Shown here in pieces: positions 6,646 through 14,063 of a stretch of DNA of 64,000 nucleotides. Origin of the DNA: a virus. Each line of letters opens with the position of its first letter. Within the stretch, counting starts at the first letter, position 1. The position numbers were made by a program, and so were the translations under genes. The DNA is taken from the IMG/VR virus record IMGVR_UViG_3300032288_004815, positions 1 to 64,000 of that record. One strand, given 5' to 3'. The notes under the pieces were generated by a model. The model saw nothing but the letters and a program-made list of their open reading frames with translations. It ran no database searches and was not told the DNA's origin.

Positions 6646-7485
6646 ATGAAATTTTCTGTAATCAGCGATCTGCATCTAGAATTTTCAGATTTGGAACTAC
6701 CTGGCGGAGAAGTTTTAATTCTGTCAGGTGATGTCTGTGAGGCCAAACATGTTCATGCTGAATATGATATCAACAACATCATGAATCCCGGCGGGCCTGC
6801 TGACGGTAATTTTAAGCGGTCAGATCGTTACACACGATTTTTTCATGAAGAGTGCAGCAAATATGACCGAGTAATTTATGTTATGGGTAATCATGAACAC
6901 TACGGCGGCCGTTTTGATAAAACTTATCAGCATCTTACCAGTGTGCTGCCTAAAAAAGTTGAATTACTGGAAAAGACCTACACTGAAATTGACGATGTTG
7001 TTGTAATTGGCGCTACACTATGGACTGACTGCAATCGCGGTGATCCGATTACTATGATGACTTTGAAAAATGGCATGAATGATTATCGTGTGGTTCAAAA
7101 TTTTTATAAACAACAAGATCTGTACTATAAACTTACACCCCAAGTTACAGCAGAAGATCACATGTGGGCCAAAGATTTTATCACAACAACTGCCAAAAAA
7201 TTTGCTAACAGGCCTGTGGTTGTGGTCACGCATCACAGCCCCAGTAGACTCAGCACCAAACCCCGTTATGAAAAAGATTTTCATATGAATGGTGGGTACA
7301 GCAGTAGTTTGGAAGATTTAATTTTGGACAATCCAAATATTAAATATTGGACACACGGACACACACACGATACCTTTCAATACGAAATAGGTCAGTGTAC
7401 GGTGATCTGTAACCCCAGGGGTTATGTTGGTTATGAAGAAAGACCAAAAAGCTTTGACCCTACAGTGGGTTTTGTGCTACAATAA
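6646..7485 (+). CDS. Calcineurin-like metallophosphoesterase
   Basis: 279 residues with all metal-binding blocks in order: SDLHL (residues 7-11), SGDV (27-30), GNHEHY, VTHHSP and GHTHD. These are the signature of the calcineurin-like phosphoesterase fold with a two-metal site. Substrate (nucleotide, DNA or RNA end) cannot be told from sequence. Similar genes are frequent in T4-like phages. The 3' end holds the likely promoter of the following tRNA gene. Confidence 0.9.
   Translation: MKFSVISDLHLEFSDLELPGGEVLILSGDVCEAKHVHAEYDINNIMNPGGPADGNFKRSDRYTRFFHEECSKYDRVIYVMGNHEHYGGRFDKTYQHLTSVLPKKVELLEKTYTEIDDVVVIGATLWTDCNRGDPITMMTLKNGMNDYRVVQNFYKQQDLYYKLTPQVTAEDHMWAKDFITTTAKKFANRPVVVVTHHSPSRLSTKPRYEKDFHMNGGYSSSLEDLILDNPNIKYWTHGHTHDTFQYEIGQCTVICNPRGYVGYEERPKSFDPTVGFVLQ
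7454..7483 (+). promoter_or_regulatory. Likely tRNA promoter
   Basis: TTGACC at 7454-7459, 18-bp spacer, TACAAT at 7478-7483 with TGC before it. Transcription would start at about the first base of the tRNA. It lies within the end of the phosphoesterase gene. Confidence 0.5.
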
Positions 7486-7490
7486 ACTAT

Positions 7491-7565
7491 CTGGCGTTAG
7501 TATAACGGATAATACAGCGGCCTTCTAAGCCGTCAATAGAGGTTCGATTCCTCTACGCCGGACCA
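7491..7565 (+). tRNA. tRNA-Arg (anticodon UCU)
   Basis: 75 nt with CCA encoded. Acceptor CTGGCGT pairs with ACGCCGG (one G-T pair). The anticodon stem GCGGC/GCCGT closes a 7-base loop with TCT at 7524-7526, and the T arm AGAGG-TTCGATT-CCTCT is complete. It reads AGA, a codon used heavily by this AT-rich phage and typically rare in betaproteobacteria, so it likely supplements the host tRNA pool. Confidence 0.92.
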
Positions 7566-7628
7566 AGATTACTTTTATTTTACTCATTGAAATACTAGTA
7601 AATATAACTTTATAAGGAAACTTCTCTA

Positions 7629-8615
7629 ATGAAAAAAACTATAATTGCACTATTAGCCAGTGCGGGATTTGTGGCAGCGGTTCAGGCTCAAGTTACAATT
7701 TCTGGCCAATTTGATGTTGGTTTGATCAACCCCATCGGCGCTCAAAAAACTCGTGTTGATCAATCTGCCAATGGTATGAATCAAATTGTATTCAGTGGCT
7801 CTGAAGATTTGGGTGGGGGCCTTCGCGCTACATTCCGTCTAGCACAAAGATTCAGTCCTGAATCAGGTGCTGCGGATGGAACTTCTGGCAACCGTCCAAT
7901 GTTTCAAGGTGAATCTACAGTTGGTTTAGCTGGTGGCTTTGGTGCTCTAAGATTAGGTCGTGCTGTGACAGCCTTCCAAGGACCTATTAATGACACTGAT
8001 CCATGGGGAACTGCACAGGCAGCAAGCTTGGCCGTATTGACCACTGGTTATGCTACTGCTGCAGATTTTAATTCAGGTTCTGGATCTGGAGCAGGCCGCA
8101 CTGATGGTATATTTTATGTTAGTCCAAAAATTGGTGGTTTTACTGCATCTATGACTTATGGTTTGAAAGACAGCCAGGTAACAGGCACAACTACCACTGG
8201 CAGTAACAGCCTTACCAGTTATTGGTTAGCTTACAACCAAGGTGCTGTTACAGCGGGTGTGGGTATGGAAGAAAACCGCGACGGTGATAAAATCCGCGCA
8301 GTTTTAGCCAGTTATAATCTTGGTTTTGTTCGGGTAGGTACTACTTACGCAGTATTAAATCCTGTTGCTTCTTCCGTTGATCGTAAAAGCTACAATGTAA
8401 GTGCTGTTATGCCCATTGGCAAACTAGTGGTTAAAACAGGTATCGGCCAAAGCAAAGCTGACAATGCTGTAGCCAGTGTAAAGAAAACTGGTCTCGGTGT
8501 TGATTATGTTTTGAGCAAGCGTACATTGATCTACACTAGTATGGCTCGTGATACCGGCAGTGCCATTACAGGCGCAAAAACAGGTTATGATGTTGGTATT
8601 AGACATAGCTTCTAA
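7629..8615 (+). CDS. Gram-negative outer-membrane porin (Porin_4 type)
   Basis: 328 residues. Residues 1-20 form a signal peptide (MKKTIIALLASAGFVAAVQA, cut before Q). Mature start QVTISGQFDVGL, GSEDLGGGLRATFRLAQRF and FGALRLGR are hallmark blocks of betaproteobacterial trimeric porins, and the last residue is Phe (RHSF), needed for outer-membrane assembly by BAM. The length is a little under the usual 350-380. AAGGAA precedes the ATG. Phage genes lie on both sides. A phage porin could change uptake of the infected cell or replace a host receptor, as the lc porin of phage PA-2 does; that is inference. Confidence 0.9.
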   Translation: MKKTIIALLASAGFVAAVQAQVTISGQFDVGLINPIGAQKTRVDQSANGMNQIVFSGSEDLGGGLRATFRLAQRFSPESGAADGTSGNRPMFQGESTVGLAGGFGALRLGRAVTAFQGPINDTDPWGTAQAASLAVLTTGYATAADFNSGSGSGAGRTDGIFYVSPKIGGFTASMTYGLKDSQVTGTTTTGSNSLTSYWLAYNQGAVTAGVGMEENRDGDKIRAVLASYNLGFVRVGTTYAVLNPVASSVDRKSYNVSAVMPIGKLVVKTGIGQSKADNAVASVKKTGLGVDYVLSKRTLIYTSMARDTGSAITGAKTGYDVGIRHSF

Positions 8616-8640
8616 TAGTAATTTAGAATCTTAATAACCG

Positions 8641-8663
8641 CCCCGCACCTGTGCGGGGTTTTT
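8641..8663 (+). terminator. Rho-independent terminator
   Basis: CCCCGCAC (8641-8648), two-base loop, GTGCGGGG (8651-8658), then TTTTT. Ends the porin transcript. Confidence 0.92.
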
Positions 8664-8677
8664 ATTTGTAAAAATAG

Positions 8678-8706
8678 TTGACAAATTGTTTAAGAATATC
8701 TATACT
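8678..8706 (+). promoter_or_regulatory. Sigma70-type promoter
   Basis: TTGACA (8678-8683), 17-bp spacer, TATACT (8701-8706). The -35 is a perfect consensus. Drives the gene at 8718 with a very short leader. Confidence 0.75.
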
Positions 8707-8717
8707 AACACAGTTTT

Positions 8718-9191
8718 ATGATTGATCAATCTAATTCAGCTAAAGGCCGCACAAGTTTTGATGGCAACATTGGCAACGATCTGGTGCATTTTATTAATCG
8801 AAATGTAACGCCTTATGCCACAGAATCTTCAGGGCCAAAATTTGATTTAGTTCCAGTTACTAAACAAAAAGACATAATGGTCAATGCAGCCCGTATGCAT
8901 GCCAAACAAGAATATGACAGGATCATGCAATTGGTTGCTGTGTTGCAACAACAGGCTGCAGACATTAAAAAAAGATTAGACATTACTGATGCAGTACATG
9001 CTGCAAAATATGACTTTCAACTGTATCATGGTCAGTACTATTGGTTAGTATGGGACACTGATAAAAATATAACAAGACTGGTACATAATGGTCCAAATAA
9101 CTGGACCACAGCAGCGCCTAGAAATTATCAATACCTAACTCGCATACAATGGTTAGGAGATCATACATGGAGAGAAGCCAATGACAACTGA
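8718..9191 (+). CDS. DUF2452-like protein
   Basis: 157 residues. Central helical part (IMQLVAVLQQQAADIKKRL) then a part with AKYDFQLYHGQYYWLVWD and ending in WLGDHTW match the overall pattern of DUF2452, a family found in bacteria and phages with no known function. The 3' end overlaps the next gene by 11 bases. Confidence 0.62.
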   Translation: MIDQSNSAKGRTSFDGNIGNDLVHFINRNVTPYATESSGPKFDLVPVTKQKDIMVNAARMHAKQEYDRIMQLVAVLQQQAADIKKRLDITDAVHAAKYDFQLYHGQYYWLVWDTDKNITRLVHNGPNNWTTAAPRNYQYLTRIQWLGDHTWREANDN

Positions 9192-9642
9192 AAATCAGAA
9201 ACATAAAGACGATCTAAACATTCAAATTGATGACTACCAATATGATTGGAATGATTTAAGCAAAAGTTTAAGTATCGGCAATGGTGTAATTGATACAACA
9301 TCAGGTTATAATGGTGCCATATCTGGTGCTTATAGTAGTGGTAATTACACTATTGCAGGTTCTGGTCAAAACACTGTTTGGGCAACTAGTGCATCCCCTT
9401 ATGTAATGAATACTAGTGGCAGAATAGATATCACCGGTGAACAAGCTGATATAAACATGAACGGTAAAAGTCTTAGAACATGGATGGAGGCTGTTGAACA
9501 ACGATTGGCAATTTTGCAACCCAATACCTTATTAGAAGCCGAATGGGCTGAACTAAAAGAACTAGGTGATCGCTATCGTACTTTGGAAAAAGATATCAAA
9601 GAGAAAATGAAAACCTGGGACATTTTAAAACAACCAGAATGA
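9181..9642 (+). CDS. Hypothetical phage protein
   Basis: 153 residues. The first 90 are Gly/Ser/Thr/Asn-rich and look like an extended or beta-fibrous region. The second half (MNGKSLRTWMEAVEQRLAIL onward) is helical and probably coiled coil. A similar helical end (ADI.MNGKSL...) is seen in conserved T4-like cyanophage proteins. Function unknown. Overlaps both neighbours, so translation is coupled. Confidence 0.55.
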   Translation: MTTENQKHKDDLNIQIDDYQYDWNDLSKSLSIGNGVIDTTSGYNGAISGAYSSGNYTIAGSGQNTVWATSASPYVMNTSGRIDITGEQADINMNGKSLRTWMEAVEQRLAILQPNTLLEAEWAELKELGDRYRTLEKDIKEKMKTWDILKQPE

Positions 9643-9854
9643 AATTACAGTGCATCGAGGGTGAATACGAAGTTTCTTGGACCGGACATGCGGATCGAGC
9701 ACATCGAGCCATAACTTGGTGCAATGAACAATTTGGTGCCGGTTGGGGAAAAGTTAACTCTGCAGGCCCTGGGGGTTCAGGTGTGGCCTTTTACAAATTC
9801 ACATTTAAACGACTTTACCATGCACAATGGTTTATGTTGCGTTGGAGTTTATAG
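9639..9854 (+). CDS. Small hypothetical protein, paralogue of next gene
   Basis: 71 residues. Its pattern AITWCNEQFG...FKFTF...AQWFMLRW is repeated in the following 58-residue protein (AIIWAKEQFG...FKFI...ATLFALKW), so the pair arose by tandem duplication. ATGA overlap with the previous gene. Function unknown. Confidence 0.58.
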   Translation: MKLQCIEGEYEVSWTGHADRAHRAITWCNEQFGAGWGKVNSAGPGGSGVAFYKFTFKRLYHAQWFMLRWSL

Positions 9855-9880
9855 ACAATTATTACAAATTGTGTTATAAT
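9852..9880 (+). promoter_or_regulatory. Sigma70-type promoter, extended -10
   Basis: TAGACA (9852-9857), 17-bp spacer, TATAAT (9875-9880), with TGT before the -10. Spacer core ATTACAAATTGTG is very like that of the promoter at 228. Confidence 0.72.
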
Positions 9881-9885
9881 AAACT

Positions 9886-10062
9886 ATGACAACTGTTTAT
9901 GTTAATGGCAATAAAATCAGTACATTTGATGCAATTATTTGGGCCAAAGAGCAATTTGGTTCAGAGGCATTTAAAATAATTACCCCTTTTCCTGGACAAA
10001 ATTGGCAATTTAAATTTATTGATGCGGGCCAAGCTACACTATTTGCACTTAAATGGACTTGA
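9886..10062 (+). CDS. Small hypothetical protein, paralogue of previous gene
   Basis: 58 residues (MTTVYVNGNKISTFDAIIWA...). Resembles the protein at 9639 in the AI.W..EQFG core and the closing F.L.W. The ATG lies six bases after the -10, so the leader is nearly absent. Function unknown. Confidence 0.55.
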   Translation: MTTVYVNGNKISTFDAIIWAKEQFGSEAFKIITPFPGQNWQFKFIDAGQATLFALKWT

Positions 10063-10067
10063 ACTTA

Positions 10068-10331
10068 ATGGCCAAAACTCTTACAATCAGTGTTCAAAAT
10101 TGGCAAAAACTGCAATATAAACTCAAAGAACAATACAAAAACAAGCCCAGCGTAATGCTAATTTCATCAGTGATGCGACAGGAATTAGGATTTACAGTGC
10201 GTCAACACAGCACATGGGAAGATGACTCAAATTTTGGCAAATATCCAGTAGCGGTTATTTGTTTAGATTTTTATGATGATCAATTGGAAACTTTGTTTAG
10301 ATTAAAATATCTGGAATACTGTTATGATTAA
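10068..10331 (+). CDS. Small hypothetical phage protein
   Basis: 87 residues from ATG 10068 (MAKTLTISVQNWQKL); ATG 10053 would overlap the previous gene. N-terminal helix rich in Lys and Gln, then mixed fold. Not recognised. Overlaps the next start by 8 bases. Confidence 0.52.
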   Translation: MAKTLTISVQNWQKLQYKLKEQYKNKPSVMLISSVMRQELGFTVRQHSTWEDDSNFGKYPVAVICLDFYDDQLETLFRLKYLEYCYD

Positions 10332-10596
10332 TATAAGATTTTCAATCACCAATCCTTGGAGCAGACTTTGGGATGCAGGCTGGTCTTGGGCTAATCAGCT
10401 GACCAAAAACAAAGCGTGGGAACTACAAATTTATCGTGCCAATATCGTTGCAGAATTTCAATTTGAGTTTACCCACAGACAAGATCATGCTGGACTGAGA
10501 CTAGAGTTTGGTCTTTTTAGTTGGTGTGCAACCTTTGTAATTCACGACACCAGACATTGGAACTATGCCACCGAACGATGGGAAACTTTCGAATAA
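10324..10596 (+). CDS. Conserved phage protein, Trp-rich
   Basis: 90 residues with WSRLWDAGWSW, HRQDHAGLRLEFGLF and DTRHWNYATERWE. I recall this HRQDHAG...DTRHWN pattern from many tailed-phage genomes, without a known function. Short, probably cytoplasmic. Confidence 0.58.
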   Translation: MINIRFSITNPWSRLWDAGWSWANQLTKNKAWELQIYRANIVAEFQFEFTHRQDHAGLRLEFGLFSWCATFVIHDTRHWNYATERWETFE

Positions 10597-10607
10597 CAGG
10601 AATCGAA

Positions 10608-10904
10608 ATGAGTACAGACTATTGGCAGCGACTGGCATACAAGCCTAAATATTTCATAGGTGACAGAGTTTTTGGTCACTGGAATAAAATTCCATTTGTT
10701 GGATCGATAGGTAACGACACTGTAATATCCTCGGCACAAGGACCAAGAATAACTGTGCTTTTAGATTTGCCCATTGTCTACAATAATAAAGTTCACAATA
10801 TTATAGTTACAAAACATAAATACATAGCAAAACTTGTTAGTTTTGACAACCTACTCCCTATTAAAAAGAAAACGAATACAAATGGAAAAAATTCAATCCA
10901 CTGA
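10608..10904 (+). CDS. Hypothetical phage protein
   Basis: 98 residues from ATG 10608, behind AGGAA; the longer frame to 10521 would overlap the previous gene. Beta-rich middle (FIGDRVFGHWNKIPFVGSIG) suggests a small barrel; basic tail KKKTNTNGKN. Not recognised. Confidence 0.55.
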   Translation: MSTDYWQRLAYKPKYFIGDRVFGHWNKIPFVGSIGNDTVISSAQGPRITVLLDLPIVYNNKVHNIIVTKHKYIAKLVSFDNLLPIKKKTNTNGKNSIH

Positions 10905-11616
10905 TGTCTTACTTTCTCCACACAGACCAAAAGGCGCCTTTGTTGAAGATGTAACGCCACCTGCTAGTTTTACTTGGCTACCTTTACCAGATTTGCCACA
11001 CCCTCCTGAACACTTTATTCAAAGAGCGTATGAACTGCAAGAAAAAGGCAGTCAGGGATTACTAGAAGATGTTATTTTAAAAGCCGGTTATATCACCAAA
11101 GAACACAGAAACAGAACCATAGTGAAAAATGGTAAAGAACAAAAAGGACAACACCAAGTTGGTTTTGCCATGGGCGCAGACTGGGAGCAATGGGTAAGAG
11201 AAAATATCACCGAATATTTTTACGATACCCATGTAAGAACAACAGGTTCCCCGGATCCTAATAATGCCACAGAACTAGGGCCACACACGGACGGAACAAA
11301 ACTCAGACTGTTCTATCTAATTGAAAGAGGCAGCGACGAAACCAGTACCAGTTTTTATGTCAAACCAGGGTGGCCAATGGTCATTGATCATCGAAAAGTA
11401 CAAAAAGATTCTACTACAACTCCACATGTGGACAATGTAGACAAAGATGTAGTAGAAATAGATAGGGCATTTTTCCCTATTAGGCAATGGGTTCTATTGA
11501 ACAGTTGGGTATTACATGGGGTGAATAATATTCCTGCTGTTTTTAAAAGACTAAATTTTCAAATTGCTATTCCCAGCAGTTCTATCGTTCATCAAATAAA
11601 ATTTAAAAAACCATAA
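10882..11616 (+). CDS. Putative 2OG-Fe(II) oxygenase-like protein
   Basis: 244 residues. PHTDGTKLRLFYLIE supplies an HxD metal pair, and WVLHGVNNI a distal His, with RLNFQIAI after it, the order expected in a double-stranded beta-helix dioxygenase. Such proteins are common in cyanophages and other T4-like phages; substrates are unknown. A second protein of this kind is at 35154. Start at ATG 10882 overlaps the previous gene by 23 bases. Confidence 0.62.
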   Translation: MEKIQSTDVLLSPHRPKGAFVEDVTPPASFTWLPLPDLPHPPEHFIQRAYELQEKGSQGLLEDVILKAGYITKEHRNRTIVKNGKEQKGQHQVGFAMGADWEQWVRENITEYFYDTHVRTTGSPDPNNATELGPHTDGTKLRLFYLIERGSDETSTSFYVKPGWPMVIDHRKVQKDSTTTPHVDNVDKDVVEIDRAFFPIRQWVLLNSWVLHGVNNIPAVFKRLNFQIAIPSSSIVHQIKFKKP

Positions 11617-11655
11617 CAGATAATTTAAAAATTATGTTGCGATATTAAATATTGA

Positions 11656-12393
11656 ATGCGTAATTTTTTTATATTTTTAACATTTTATTTGACTTTGACT
11701 TGTAATTATGCACAAAATCATAGCATAATAGTCTATAACACCCAAAACAATTCTATAATTAAGCAGTCAAATGCAGATGTGGTCAGGCCCATTGCCAGTA
11801 TTACTAAACTGATGACTGCTATTGTGGCCTTAGAAACATATAAGTTAGAACAAATTATTCACATAACAAAAAAACAAACAGTGGCTGTGGCTGATTTAAT
11901 CACTAGTTTACTGGTTCGCAGTGATAATTTTGCTGGTGAGCTATTAGCTAGACATTATCCCGGAGGCCGTGCAGCTTTTATAGCAACAATGAACGCTAAA
12001 GCAAAAGAATATAATTTAGTCAATACAAAATTTATTGATCCCACTGGTCTTGGAATTTTAAATATAAGCACAGCACTTGAACTTGTAAATTTAGTAGTCA
12101 AAGCTTACGAATATCCGTTCATAAGAACTGTATCCAATCAACCAGAAATTTACACCACAATAAAAACTAAATATGGATATAAGGAAATACCTATATATAC
12201 TAATACAAGTAGGGATTTGCTAAATGAATTCGACAATATTTTGCTTACCAAAACAGGCTATACCAGTGGCGCAGGACGGTGCATTACAGTAATGATTGAA
12301 AAAGATAATCAAAAACAAATAATAGTTATTTTGGGCGAACGGTCCAAACAGCATCGCGATAATTTGGCAAGACAGCTAATAGCTCAAATTTAA
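11656..12393 (+). CDS. D-alanyl-D-alanine carboxypeptidase/endopeptidase (S11, PBP7-like)
   Basis: 245 residues. A hydrophobic N-terminal signal (residues about 1-19) sends it to the periplasm. The three penicillin-binding active-site motifs are present: SxxK as SITK (48-51), SxN as SDN, and KTG in LLTKTGYTSGAG. It lacks the C-terminal membrane anchor domain of PBP5, so it resembles soluble PBP7-type endopeptidases. It would cut peptide side chains or cross-links of peptidoglycan. In a phage this may aid lysis or reshape the wall of infected cells; inference. Confidence 0.87.
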   Translation: MRNFFIFLTFYLTLTCNYAQNHSIIVYNTQNNSIIKQSNADVVRPIASITKLMTAIVALETYKLEQIIHITKKQTVAVADLITSLLVRSDNFAGELLARHYPGGRAAFIATMNAKAKEYNLVNTKFIDPTGLGILNISTALELVNLVVKAYEYPFIRTVSNQPEIYTTIKTKYGYKEIPIYTNTSRDLLNEFDNILLTKTGYTSGAGRCITVMIEKDNQKQIIVILGERSKQHRDNLARQLIAQI

Positions 12394-12399
12394 CATCAG

Positions 12400-12408
12400 T
12401 GTTATAAT
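12400..12408 (+). promoter_or_regulatory. Possible extended -10 element
   Basis: TGTTATAAT just before the gene at 12415. No good -35 is seen 17 bases upstream, so this is weak. Confidence 0.3.
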
Positions 12409-12414
12409 ACAGTT

Positions 12415-13002
12415 ATGAAAAAAATGAGTCGTAGTCCGGATCGACATAGTTTTCAAAAACGAAGCTATCAACGAAAGATAGAACAGGCAAAAAGCCAAAA
12501 CAGTGTGGACGCTGCTTTGTCCATGCTTAATCTATATGAAACTTGGAATCAACAGGAGTTGGAATTAGAAGAAAGTGATGAGTGGAAAAAGAACAACATG
12601 AGTTATGATCTTTGCACCACTGATTGGATTTTGGATAAAGTTAGATCCAGTAAAGCTTATGCTCAAAACTTGTATGCTGCTATGTGCAACAATAGTTTCC
12701 AAAAAATAGAAACCTGGCCAATTTTAAAAGACGAACAATGGTCCTGCAGTTGGCGCAGTGCAGGTGGTATTATAGCTGACATGCGTCAAGAAGGCGATTA
12801 CATAGATTGGTACTGTTCGGGGATCAGAAATTCTGATACAAGCACAGATGAAGAGCAATCAAATTGGACAGAAGAACAAAAACATAATTGGCAAACTATT
12901 TTTTCAAAATATGTTTCAGAAAGTTGTGTTACTGAAGAAATTGAAAATGATTTGAATAAACTAGGATGGCGAGTAATTAAAGATGACAACAAACCCATTT
13001 AA
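12415..13002 (+). CDS. Conserved T4-like phage protein
   Basis: 195 residues. Basic N-terminus (MSRSPDRHSFQKRSYQRK), then a mainly acidic helical body. SCSWRSAGGIIADMRQEGDY with DWYCSG is a block I recognise from many phage genomes with no assigned role. Overlaps the next gene by 20 bases. Confidence 0.6.
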   Translation: MKKMSRSPDRHSFQKRSYQRKIEQAKSQNSVDAALSMLNLYETWNQQELELEESDEWKKNNMSYDLCTTDWILDKVRSSKAYAQNLYAAMCNNSFQKIETWPILKDEQWSCSWRSAGGIIADMRQEGDYIDWYCSGIRNSDTSTDEEQSNWTEEQKHNWQTIFSKYVSESCVTEEIENDLNKLGWRVIKDDNKPI

Positions 13003-13378
13003 AGATCAAGAGAAGTTTATGCGAGCCTGCGATCAAACTGTAGGTGAAGTAAATTATCAGCAAAAGATGCTGTATACCAATTTGATTGAAGAAGAATTCA
13101 ATGAGCTGAAAACTGCAAACAGTGAAGTTGAAGAACTCGACGCTCTAATTGATATTTTAGTTGTTACTATTGGAGCCATACATTCAATGGGTGCCGATGG
13201 GGAAGGTGCTTGGCGAGAAGTCATGCGTACAAACTTCGCGAAGATTGATTCCACAACAGGCAAGGTTCGTAAACGCGAAGATGGTAAAGTTTTGAAACCT
13301 GAAGGTTGGCAACCCCCCAACTTAAAGCCTTATGTTCGTCATGACATAGGCAATGGTTTTGTTCCAGAATTTTTTTAA
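12983..13378 (+). CDS. MazG-like / PRA-PH family NTP pyrophosphohydrolase
   Basis: 131 residues. LIEEEFNELKTA (EExxE) followed by VEELDALIDILVVTIGAIHSMG (ExxDxxxD) is the metal-binding pattern of all-alpha NTP pyrophosphatases. The end GKVRKREDGKVLKPEGWQPP is typical of phage members of the phosphoribosyl-ATP pyrophosphohydrolase-like group. It would hydrolyse a nucleoside triphosphate to the monophosphate, cleaning nucleotide pools or altering alarmones. Substrate not predictable. Confidence 0.83.
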   Translation: MTTNPFKDQEKFMRACDQTVGEVNYQQKMLYTNLIEEEFNELKTANSEVEELDALIDILVVTIGAIHSMGADGEGAWREVMRTNFAKIDSTTGKVRKREDGKVLKPEGWQPPNLKPYVRHDIGNGFVPEFF

Positions 13379-13388
13379 GGAGTATATC

Positions 13389-14063
13389 ATGGACACAGTA
13401 ATTTATCGTACAGCCGGTGCAGTAAACGACGCAATGGTTCGTGTATATCAACACATGAGTCTTGCTGTGATTACCAGTATGGTAGTCAGTTATTTGGTGG
13501 GCACAACACCAGAACTGTTACAATTTTTCTTTACAGGTGTAATGAAATGGATTGTAATTTTATCACCTATTGCGGCTATTCTGGCTTTTAGTTTTGCAGC
13601 AGACAAATTCAGCAAACAAGGACTAACAATGTTCTTGCATGGCTTTGCAGCACTAATGGGACTGAGTTTTAGTGTTATCTTTGCTGTTTACACCATGGGA
13701 TCTATTGTATCAGCGTTTATGGGAGGTGCAATCTTGTTTGCGGTAATGAGCTTTTATGGTTATTTTACTCGCAGAGATTTGACTAGCATAGGGCAATTTT
13801 TATTTGTAGGTGTCATAGCCATTGTAATTGCCAGCCTTGTTAACTTGTTTATTGGCAGCACAGTAATGCAAATGGTAATAAGTGCTATTGCTATTATTGT
13901 ATTTCTGGGATTAACTGCTTATGATACACAAAATATTAGACAGTTGGTCAGCCAAGACACAGATACAGGTCGAGAAGAAGTTCTTGGTGCGCTAACACTT
14001 TATCTAGATTTTATCAATTTATTTTTAAGCCTATTACAGTTGTTGGGCGGAAAGAAGGAATGA
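13389..14063 (+). CDS. Bax inhibitor-1 / YccA-like membrane protein
   Basis: 224 residues from ATG 13389, behind AAGGAG. Seven hydrophobic segments can be traced from about residue 25 to 215. YGYFTRRDLTSIGQFLFVG and LGLTAYDTQNIRQL are signature blocks of the BI-1/YbhL/YccA family, in which conserved acidic residues near the end take part in cation leak. In bacteria YccA binds the FtsH protease and slows it. A phage copy may protect phage membrane proteins or steady the membrane before lysis; inference. Confidence 0.87.
   Translation: MDTVIYRTAGAVNDAMVRVYQHMSLAVITSMVVSYLVGTTPELLQFFFTGVMKWIVILSPIAAILAFSFAADKFSKQGLTMFLHGFAALMGLSFSVIFAVYTMGSIVSAFMGGAILFAVMSFYGYFTRRDLTSIGQFLFVGVIAIVIASLVNLFIGSTVMQMVISAIAIIVFLGLTAYDTQNIRQLVSQDTDTGREEVLGALTLYLDFINLFLSLLQLLGGKKE

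Noticed and set aside
7587-7616. TTGAAA ... TATAAG as porin promoter
   Set aside because: The -10 overlaps the ribosome site AAGGAA and would leave almost no leader; the porin may be read from the tRNA promoter instead.
7629-8615. Porin as host contamination or chimera
   Set aside because: Flanked on both sides by phage-type genes with continuous spacing, a phage tRNA and phage-like AT-rich codons; kept as phage gene, though reads should confirm.
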